Assembly: GCF_002285285.1 (NCBI RefSeq)
Contig: NZ_NSJF01000010.1
Location: 1 to 36,445, forward strand
DNA: 36,445 nt
DNA from: Vandammella animalimorsus
GTDB taxonomy: Bacteria; Pseudomonadota; Gammaproteobacteria; Burkholderiales; Burkholderiaceae_C
Reading direction: 5' to 3'
Shown here: piece after piece, positions 30,498 to 36,445 of the stretch
How the letters are laid out: every line of letters begins with the position of its first letter
Numbering within the stretch: the first letter of the stretch is position 1
Notes under the pieces: generated by a model
Databases searched by the model: none
The model's input: the letters and a program-made list of their open reading frames with translations, nothing else
What the model was told of the DNA's origin: nothing
Program-made: the position numbers and the translations under genes

Positions 30498-31147
30498 TGG
30501 CTATGGGCATGGCAGCACAACGCCCCGCAAACACGGCACGCGCGGCCAAGTGGCGCAAGTTGATCCATGTGGCCAAGCGTCAATTGGGCCTGGACGAGGA
30601 GACCTATCGCACAGTGCTGCGCACCGTGGGCGGCGCGGAATCGACCAGCCACATGGACATGGCGCACCTGATCAAGGTGCTCGACCATCTCAAGCGGGCC
30701 GGGTTCCGGGTCAAGCCCACAGGCCAGCAAAACGGCCGCACGATCTACATCGACAACGAGCAGGCGCGCAAGGTGCGCGCGCTGTGGCTGTTCCTGCATA
30801 CGCTGGGCGTGGTCAAAGACCCATCTGAGCGGGCGCTGACGGTGTACGTCAAGCGCATGACGGGTCGTGATCACCTGCGGTTTGTGGGCGACTACATGCC
30901 GCTGATCGAATCCCTCAAGTCCTGGGCCATGCGGCACCTGCCCGAGCAGGTGGACGGTATGGTCAACGACCTTGTGGACATGGAGCTTTCCCCCGAGGCC
31001 GGGGAGCATGCGGCCGCAGCCATTCGCCGCCTGGCTACAGGCCACAGTTTTGACGCCTACTGGCACGCCTGGGTGCATTGCATGCGCGCCCTGGGCCGGC
31101 CAATCCCGCCCGAGGTGGCGCCCCAAAAACGCAGAGCTGTTCAATGA
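30497..31147 (+). CDS. gemA: GemA family protein (Mu gp16-like, DUF1018)
   Basis: A 216-residue protein of the GemA/DUF1018 family, found late in the early operons of Mu-like phages. Family signs: KLIHVAKRQLGLDEETYRTVLRTVGGAES near the N-terminus and KVRALWLFLHTLGVVKDPSERALTVYVKRMTG in the middle, with helical ends. In Mu, GemA alters host gene expression and supercoiling. The ATG overlaps the rdgC stop (TAATG). Confidence 0.9.
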   Translation: MAMGMAAQRPANTARAAKWRKLIHVAKRQLGLDEETYRTVLRTVGGAESTSHMDMAHLIKVLDHLKRAGFRVKPTGQQNGRTIYIDNEQARKVRALWLFLHTLGVVKDPSERALTVYVKRMTGRDHLRFVGDYMPLIESLKSWAMRHLPEQVDGMVNDLVDMELSPEAGEHAAAAIRRLATGHSFDAYWHAWVHCMRALGRPIPPEVAPQKRRAVQ

Positions 31148-31518
31148 CCGAACGCGAAACTCGCATGCGGATTCGCCGCCACGAATTCTTTGAGGATTTC
31201 GTGGCCGTTGCCGCGCGCGTGCTCATCGACCTGGGCATCCACGCGACCGAGGCCCAGTTGGCCGCCAGCGCCCTGGCCGATCATGTGGCCAGCCACTGGG
31301 GCGGCCAAAACATCAACATGCCGATGGATTTCCGACGCGCCCTGACCAAGCTGGAGCTGGAGATTTACAGCCAGTTCACCGGCAACAACTACGACGAGCT
31401 GGCGCGCGCCAACGGAATCGCCGAGCGCACCGTCAGGCGCTACGTCGAGCGCATCCGCAAGCGCCTGGCCGAGGCCGCCCGCCGCGATCAGGGCGACCTG
31501 TTCAACAACGAGCACTGA
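31144..31518 (+). CDS. mor: Mor transcription activator
   Basis: A 124-residue middle/late activator, last gene of the early operon. It has the Mor/C signature: an N-terminal dimer region, SHWGGQNINMPM (residues 50-61), and a helix-turn-helix NYDELARANGIAERTVRRYVERIRKRL (about 82-108). It should bind dyad sites upstream of late promoters and recruit RNA polymerase; the two 18-bp dyads at 10467 and 19261 are the likely targets (inference). It is coupled to gemA by ATGA. Confidence 0.92.
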   Translation: MTERETRMRIRRHEFFEDFVAVAARVLIDLGIHATEAQLAASALADHVASHWGGQNINMPMDFRRALTKLELEIYSQFTGNNYDELARANGIAERTVRRYVERIRKRLAEAARRDQGDLFNNEH

Positions 31519-31536
31519 CGCGCCAGAGGGGGCGCG
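31519..31536 (+). terminator. Hairpin after mor, weak terminator
   Basis: CGCGCC, loop AGAGGG, GGCGCG, directly after the mor stop. The first T run (31548-31552) stands 12 bases further on, so termination may be weak. Confidence 0.35.
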
Positions 31537-31604
31537 TGCAGTGCAAATTTTTGGGCCTCTTTCTTTTTTCACACGCTGAAAACTTTTTTCTTTCGGCCCG
31601 TTTT

Positions 31605-31677
31605 TATTTCCCTCTATTTCCCACTATTTCCCGGATTTATCTCACTCTGTGCCCGGGGTTTATCTCTCCTCCCTTCA
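31605..31677. repeat. Repeat array at the right prophage end, likely transposase sites
   Basis: TATTTCCC occurs three times at exact 10-base steps (31605, 31615, 31625), then TTTATCTC twice (31636, 31659). Read inward from CA at 31676-31677, the sequence starts 5'-TGAAGGGAGGAGAGATAAAC, then GAGATAAA and three GGGAAATA. Transposable phages end in 5'-TG and carry transposase sites there. No gene is seen in 31519-31856; the stretch 31545-31605 is T-rich with no clear gene signal. The exact end is a guess. Confidence 0.45.
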
Positions 31678-31856
31678 GGTGGCCCGCCTGGCGGCCGCCG
31701 CTGTGGGCCTGGATGCAGTGAAAACTGGTCATGGGAAACGTCTGGGGCCTGGGGATTGACGCGCGCGCCGCATGCCTTGCCCTCGGTGCGGTAGCCGCTT
31801 TTAGCGTTCATAAAAAGAATGCGCATTTTCATTCACATTCCAAGGAGCGCATTTCC
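31678..31856. other. Host upstream region of the receptor gene
   Basis: About 180 bases between the likely prophage end and the receptor start codon. It holds a ribosome site (AAGGAG, 11 bases before ATG 31857) and an AT-rich stretch (31808-31840) that includes CATTCACATT, like half of a Fur box. No convincing promoter was found. The prophage may have cut away upstream control sequence. Confidence 0.4.
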
Positions 31857-34121
31857 ATGAACCAGGCTCATCGCGGCACAGCGGCCCGCACCTTCGGCGC
31901 GCGGCTGGCATGGCTGTGCCTGCTGGCCGCCGCGCACACGGCAGCGCAAGCGCAAGCCACCGCCCCAGCGGCTTTTGATCGCCAGGCCCCAATGGCACGG
32001 CGAAAACCGCAGCAACGCAGGCCGCCCCCTCCTCCAGCGCCGCGCCCGAGCTGCCCACGGTCGAGGTCTTCGCCGCCCCGCAGGGCGATTGGCTGGACTT
32101 TCAGGACATCAACGCCAGCGGCCTGAAGCAGGCCGCGCCGCTGCTGGAGACGCCGCAGGCCGTCAGCACCGTCAACAGCGCGCTGATGCAGGCCCAGGGC
32201 AGCCATTCGCTGCTGGAGAGCCTGCGCTACACCCCCGGCTTTCTGGCCCAGTACGGCGATGGCGACGTGCGCGCCGACTGGGTGATGATCCGTGGCCACA
32301 TCCCCTACAAATACCTGGACGGCATGCGCCTGCCCTACGGCCTGGGCTATGGCGATTCGCGCATCGACGCCTGGCTGCTGGAGCGGGTGGAGGTGCTCAA
32401 GGGGCCGTCTTCCGTGCTCTACGGCGCCAACGTGCCCACCGGCCTGCTGGCCATGTACAGCAAGCTGCCCGACGCGCGCCAGCGCCGCCAAATCGCCCTG
32501 GACGCGGGCAGCCACGGCCTGCGCCAGGCGCGGCTGGACGTGGGCGGCCAGTGGGGCGATGGGCGCTGGCTGTGGCGCCTGGCGGGCCTGGGCAGCCGCG
32601 ACGGCAGCCAGATGGATCACGTGCGCGAGCGGCGCTGGGCGCTGGCGCCCAGCCTCACGCTGCGCCCGGACGGCCCCGGCGGGCGCACCCGCTTCACCCT
32701 GCACGCCATGCTGCGCCACGCCGAAGCGCCCGGCGGCGGCGCCGGCCCGGCCTGGCTGCCGCCCGAGGGCACCGTCTGGCCCAACCCGCACGGCCGCATC
32801 CCGCTGGGGCGCTTTCTGGGCGAGCCCGATTACGACCACTTCAGCGGCCGCACCCGCCACCTGGGCTACGTGCTGCACACGCGCCTGAGCGAGCGCTGGG
32901 CGCTGCGCCACCGCCTGCGCCACGCCCGCACCGACAACCACATGCGCTCGGTCAACCAGGACTTTGGCGGCATCCACGCCGACCTGCGCCACGTGGGCCG
33001 CAGCGTGGGCCAGACCCGCGAGGACACGCGCGCCCTGACCAGCGACACCCAGCTCTTTGGCCGCTTCAACTGGGGCCCGGTGCGCCACCAGCTGCTGCTG
33101 GGATGGGACACGCGGCGCGAGCGCAGCGATTTCGAGCGCCTCTCCGGCGGGCGCGCCGCCCCGCTGGATTTGTTCCAGCCCATTTACGGCCAGCCCTGAC
33201 AACTGCCCACGCGGCGCTACGCCACCCAGCCCACCGCCAGCCAAACCGGCCTGTATCTGCAAGACCAGCTACGCCTGGGCCAGTGGGTTGCCACCCTCGG
33301 CCTGCGGCACGACCGGCTGCGGCTGGGGCAGGCCGGCGCCTCCGCTTCCCGCTTCCCGCTACCGCGCCACCACCGGCCGCCTGGGGCTGAACTGGCTCAT
33401 GGGAAATGGCTGGGCGCCCTACCTCGCCTACGCCCAAGGCTTCGAGCCCGTGGCCGGGCAAGACCGGCACGGCCGCCTGTTCCAGCCCAGCCGCTCGCAG
33501 CAATGGGAGCTGGGCCTGCGCTACCAGCCCGAGGATCGCAACCTCACCCTCTCGGCCAGCCTGTTCGCGCTGCGCCAGAACAAGGCCCTCACGCGCGACC
33601 CCGACCCGGCCGAATCCCCCATCTGCGGCCGCGCCTGCCAGGTGCAGCAAGGCCGCCGCAGCACGCGCGGGCTGGAGCTGGAGGCGTGCGCACAGCTCGG
33701 CGCGCAAGTGCACCTGAACGCCTCTTACGCCTACACCCATGCCCGCATCACCCATTCGAACATCCCCGGCGAAGCCGGCAGCGCCGTGCCCGACGTGCCC
33801 CGCCATCAGGCCGGGCTCTGGCTGGACTGGCGCATCGCCCAAGGCCCGCTGGCCGGGCTGACGCTGTACAGCGGCGCGCGCCACACCGGCCAGCGCACCT
33901 GGCACGGGCGGCCCGGCCAGCACCTCCCCGCCCACACCCTGCTGGACGCCGGGCTGGACTACGACCTGGGCCAGGCCCATGCCGCGCTCGCGGGCTACCA
34001 CTTCGCGCTCAGCGTGAAAAACCTGGCCAACCGCGCCCATGTGGCCAGTTGCTATGGCCCCACCGTCTGCTACTGGGGCCAGGGCCGCAGCGCCCAGGCC
34101 AGCCTGCGCTACCAGTGGTAA
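31857..34121 (+). pseudogene. TonB-dependent siderophore receptor, broken by three lesions
   Basis: Remains of an outer-membrane ferric-siderophore receptor. It shows a signal peptide (residues 1-33), plug domain (LLETPQAVSTVNSALM, LERVEVLKGPSSVLYG), beta barrel and a terminal Trp. Three lesions break it. First, a frame change between about 31979 and 32030; loss of one C from CCCCC near 31990 would explain it. Second, an in-frame TGA at 33197-33199. Third, a 7-base tandem duplication, CGCTTCC, at 33343-33356; removing one copy restores GASASRYRATTGRLGLNW. The rest reads normally to 34121. The gene starts about 180 bases from the prophage end. FhuE/FoxA-like by pattern; the ligand is unknown. 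Confidence 0.9.
33343..33356. repeat. 7-bp tandem duplication causing a frameshift
   Basis: CGCTTCC at 33343-33349 is repeated at 33350-33356. A slip of seven bases shifts the receptor frame by one; taking one copy out restores the reading frame. Confidence 0.85.
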
Positions 34122-34203
34122 GCGGCCGACTTGGAAACAAATGCGCCTCGCCCAGGAGAGGCCAAGCCAAAACAGCAATCCGCCTGGGGCGTGCTGAAGC
34201 GCA

Positions 34204-35475
34204 CTAAGGCTGCGAGGAGCGCGCCGCATCAGCTGTGTGCTGCGGCGCGCGCTCGCACCAGAGCGTCAATGCGCACCAGGCGGCGGCAATCAGCGCAGTC
34301 ACCGCAAACAGCCCGGCCTCTGCCCAATAGGCCACCAGTGCGCCCCCCACCACACCACCGGCAAAAAGGCCCAGCGATTGAAGCGTGCTGTACACCCCCA
34401 TGGCAGAGCCGCGCTGCGCCGCCGGCGCCAGGCGCGACACCAGGCTGGGCTGCATGGCCTCTAATGCATTGAAGCCACAGAAAAATACGAACAGCACCGT
34501 ACCCAGAAACCACAGTGCTGCTTGGCCTGTCAGTTGCTCATGGAAATAATGGCTGAAAGTCGCCAGCGCCAACTGCGCTGCCAGAATCAGGCCCATGGCC
34601 AATCGCATCGCCCATTGCAAACGCCCGCGACGCTCCAGCGAAAACACCGCACCAAAGCACAGCACCGACAACAGCACGGCCGGCAAATACAGCTGCCAAT
34701 GCGCGGCGCTGGCCAAGCCTGCATCCTGCAGCAACAAAGGCACGCCGCTCCACATGGCCATTTGCAACAGATGCAGAACAAAAACCCCCAGGTTCAGGCG
34801 CCACAGTGCCCATCGCCCTGTCTGCGCAACTGTTTCTGCAGCATGGGCTGGCAGCTCGATATGCTGCACCGGAGCATCCTGCTGGCCCTTGGGTTGGGGC
34901 AGCAGTTTGAGCACCACAAGCAGAGCAATGCCGGCCAGCAGCGCCATCAACCAGAACAAGCCACTCAAGCCCAGTTTTGACCCGAGCAATGGCCCGAGAA
35001 TCAAAGCCAAGGAAAAGCTGGCTCCAATGCTGATGCCGATCAAGGCCATGGCCTTGGTACGAACGACCTCGCGGGTTGCATCCGCCAGCAGCGCCGTCAT
35101 GGCCGCCGAGATGGCCCCAGCCCCTTGTAAGGCCCGCCCGGCCACCAACCCCCAAACCGAATGGCTCAACGCCGCCCAGACACTGCCCAACACAAACACC
35201 AGCAGGCCCATGGCAATCACCCGCTTGCGGCCCCAGCGATCCGAAGCCATGCCCAGGGGCCATTGCAGCAGCGCCTGGGTCAGACCATAAATGCCCATCG
35301 CCAGACCAATCAACCGGGGATCGTCCCCCCCCTGGTAATCAGCCGCAGCCAAGCTAAACACCGGCAAGACCAAGAACAAACCCAGCATGCGCAACACAAA
35401 AATACCAGCCAGAACCAGACTGGTTCGCCGCTCACTGGGAAGCATGGCCGTGGAAACGGCGCGGGAAGACTGCAT
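34204..35475 (-). CDS. MFS transporter (YajR-like)
   Basis: A 423-residue inner-membrane transporter of the major facilitator family, with about 12 hydrophobic segments. The loop 2-3 motif GMASDRWGRKRVIAMG and RALQGAGAISAAMTALLAD are typical drug/proton antiporter signs; the N-terminal GIFVLRMLGLFLVLPVF resembles YajR-like members, but their C-terminal soluble domain is absent. Substrate unknown. ATG 35475 has GGA 7 bases upstream; ATG 35481 and 35505 are alternatives. It lies 82 bases past the receptor remnant, convergent to it. Confidence 0.85.
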   Translation of the reverse strand: MQSSRAVSTAMLPSERRTSLVLAGIFVLRMLGLFLVLPVFSLAAADYQGGDDPRLIGLAMGIYGLTQALLQWPLGMASDRWGRKRVIAMGLLVFVLGSVWAALSHSVWGLVAGRALQGAGAISAAMTALLADATREVVRTKAMALIGISIGASFSLALILGPLLGSKLGLSGLFWLMALLAGIALLVVLKLLPQPKGQQDAPVQHIELPAHAAETVAQTGRWALWRLNLGVFVLHLLQMAMWSGVPLLLQDAGLASAAHWQLYLPAVLLSVLCFGAVFSLERRGRLQWAMRLAMGLILAAQLALATFSHYFHEQLTGQAALWFLGTVLFVFFCGFNALEAMQPSLVSRLAPAAQRGSAMGVYSTLQSLGLFAGGVVGGALVAYWAEAGLFAVTALIAAAWCALTLWCERAPQHTADAARSSQP

Positions 35476-35719
35476 ACTCATTCCATTATTACTGCTGCGC
35501 CACATGCCAAGGCGGCAAGCATCTACATTGGCAGGCGAAGAAAACTCGCCTTTTGCCTGTATTTCGTCTAATCAGTTTTTCTAAGCCAAAGCCTTGGATG
35601 CAAAACGAAAACGTGTATGAGGTCAACACATTACAAGCATTCTGAATGCAATAGCTGTGCGGATTTCATTGAAAACACGGCCACGACACCATATCCAAGC
35701 AAGCTGAATTGAAGCGCCA

Positions 35720-36274
35720 TCAAACCAAACTTGCCTTCAGAAAGAAGGCCTGAGGATGCGGGTTGTAGTAATAAGGCTCAATTTCCTCAAAGCCCAAATC
35801 CTCGTAAAGCGCGCGAGCTGCGTCCATCTCATCAAGAGTGTCCAACAAAATACAGCCGTAGCCCGCCAAGGCAGCCTGCTCCATTACAGCCTGTGCAAGC
35901 AACCTCCCCAGACCAAAGCCACGAAACAATCTGCGCACATACAAGCGCTTCATTTCGCTGGCATCAGGGTAATCTGGGGACTCAAGGCCGCGCATCGCGC
36001 AGCATCCAGCCAGCATTCCATCAACGAAGGCCAGCACTACGCAACCAGCAGGTTGCGCATATCGCTCAGGCAATGATGCCAGCTCAGTATCAAAGTCCTG
36101 AAATGCCAAATCAACGGACAAGCCCTGCGCATACTCCAAAAACAGTTCATGCACAGACTCCCAATCCTGCTCATCACTGGCTATGCGCAGCACAACTTCA
36201 GGTGGTGTTTCCATATCTAGCGGCAATCCAACATCCATGGATTCAACGCCAACAAGTTTTGACGGCGCAATCAT
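35720..36274 (-). CDS. GNAT-family N-acetyltransferase
   Basis: A 184-residue acetyl-CoA dependent transferase. Motif A is VRRLFRGFGLGRLLAQAVM (113-131) with the RxxGxG acetyl-CoA loop (R118-G123); motif B follows as LDTLDEMDAARALYEDLGFEEIEPYY. Substrate unknown (amino group of a small molecule or protein). AAGGG lies 10 bases before ATG 36274. The gene is AT-richer than the prophage. About 245 bases without a gene separate it from the MFS gene, with nothing recognised there. Confidence 0.85.
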   Translation of the reverse strand: MIAPSKLVGVESMDVGLPLDMETPPEVVLRIASDEQDWESVHELFLEYAQGLSVDLAFQDFDTELASLPERYAQPAGCVVLAFVDGMLAGCCAMRGLESPDYPDASEMKRLYVRRLFRGFGLGRLLAQAVMEQAALAGYGCILLDTLDEMDAARALYEDLGFEEIEPYYYNPHPQAFFLKASLV

Positions 36275-36317
36275 AGTGGATTAGCCCTTAAAAGGATACT
36301 GCACCCAAATTTTTGGC

Positions 36318-36357
36318 AAAAACAAACCCCCCAATTCCGAGAGGAAGAGGGGGGTTT
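36318..36357 (-). terminator. rRNA operon terminator
   Basis: On the - strand AAACCCCCC (36357-36349), a 16-base loop and GGGGGGTTT (36332-36324), then GTTTTTG. It lies 11 bases after the 5S 3' end and closes the rRNA operon. Confidence 0.85.
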
Positions 36358-36367
36358 AGGGCATAGA

Positions 36368-36445
36368 AGCCTGACGATGACCTACTTTCACACGGGAATC
36401 CGCACTATCATTGGCGCTAGTCCGTTTCACTGTCCTGTTCGGGAT
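36368..36445 (-). rRNA. 5S ribosomal RNA, 3' part
   Basis: The - strand reads ATCCCGAACAGGACAGTGAA, then the segment with GCGCCAATGATAGT, and ends GTCATCGTCAGGCT, the typical 3' two thirds of a betaproteobacterial 5S rRNA. The 5' end lies beyond the window. The gene runs leftward, so 16S/23S genes are expected to the right. Confidence 0.95.

Larger units (their letters stand above)
1..31677. mobile_element. Mu-like transposable prophage (one end outside the window)
   Basis: Seen: an unbroken run of phage genes in two divergent blocks, early genes on + (21.24-31.52 kb) and lysogeny/late genes on - (21.16 kb down to base 1). Known families: a DDE transposase followed by an AAA ATPase, GemA, Mor, gp27/gp28/gp29-like packaging genes and gpF, gpG and protease genes are the hallmarks of Mu-like phages. 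The BcepMu gp16-family gene, the DD35E spacing of the transposase and the divergent layout resemble BcepMu/B3 rather than Mu itself. The tail module has a lambda-type tape measure protein and no sheath or baseplate genes in view, suggesting a siphovirus. The right boundary at about 31,677 is inferred from a repeat array ending in CA; the other boundary lies beyond base 1. Confidence 0.93.

Noticed and set aside
31820-31841. A Fur box before the receptor gene
   Set aside because: Only one half (CATTCACATT) resembles the consensus; the other half does not match.
31731-31856. Upstream extension of the receptor frame
   Set aside because: The ATG at 31857 has a ribosome site and begins a proper signal peptide.
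1-36445. CRISPR arrays or insertion sequences
   Set aside because: No regular spaced repeats of CRISPR size; the only transposase is the phage one.

Overview
This window looks like a chromosome piece from a GC-rich betaproteobacterium, probably Burkholderiales/Comamonadaceae (judged from the 5S rRNA 3' part at the right edge and from gene style; the genus cannot be read). About 31.7 kb of the 36.4 kb is one Mu-like transposable prophage. Its far end lies beyond base 1 and its other end lies near base 31,677.

Prophage layout. Two long gene blocks diverge from a switch region at about 21.16-21.25 kb. To the right (+ strand, 21.24-31.52 kb) runs one tightly packed early operon: a Ner-like protein, a BcepMu gp16-family DNA-binding protein, several small unknowns, a DUF3102 protein, a DD35E transposase (MuA role), a MuB-like AAA ATPase, further unknowns, a Gam-like protein, RdgC, GemA and, last, the activator Mor. 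To the left (- strand) come a short lysogeny unit (CI-like repressor, TIR-domain protein, two-TM protein) closed by a strong terminator. The late genes follow: lysis (holin, SLT endolysin, a 24-residue peptide, nested spanins), TraR/DksA-like zinc finger, DUF2730-like, gp26-like, gp27-like and TerL, portal, gpF with a C-terminal extra domain, gpG-like morphogenesis protein, protease/scaffold, major capsid, DUF2190, gp36- and gp37-like proteins, three fibre-like genes, tail tube, and a tape measure protein that leaves the window. The lambda-type tape measure domain and the lack of visible Mu sheath or baseplate genes suggest a siphovirus-type tail on a BcepMu/B3-type transposition core.

Items of most interest: (1) the repressor-TIR-2TM unit, with a visibly AT-richer TIR gene, which looks like a lysogen-expressed defence or superinfection-exclusion cassette; (2) an 18-bp element, TTTTGACAGGTGTCAAAA, found only at two late-unit junctions, a candidate site for the late activator; (3) a 132-nt tRNA-like RNA element in the gap between gpF and gpG genes; (4) a two-gene membrane-protein moron inserted against the late genes with its own promoter and terminator; (5) a pair of paralogous small genes, each directly in front of a major structural gene; (6) an array of short repeats at the right prophage end.

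Host flank (31.7-36.4 kb): a TonB-dependent siderophore receptor gene with three inactivating lesions, an MFS transporter, a GNAT acetyltransferase, then the terminator and 3' part of a 5S rRNA gene of an rRNA operon running leftward.
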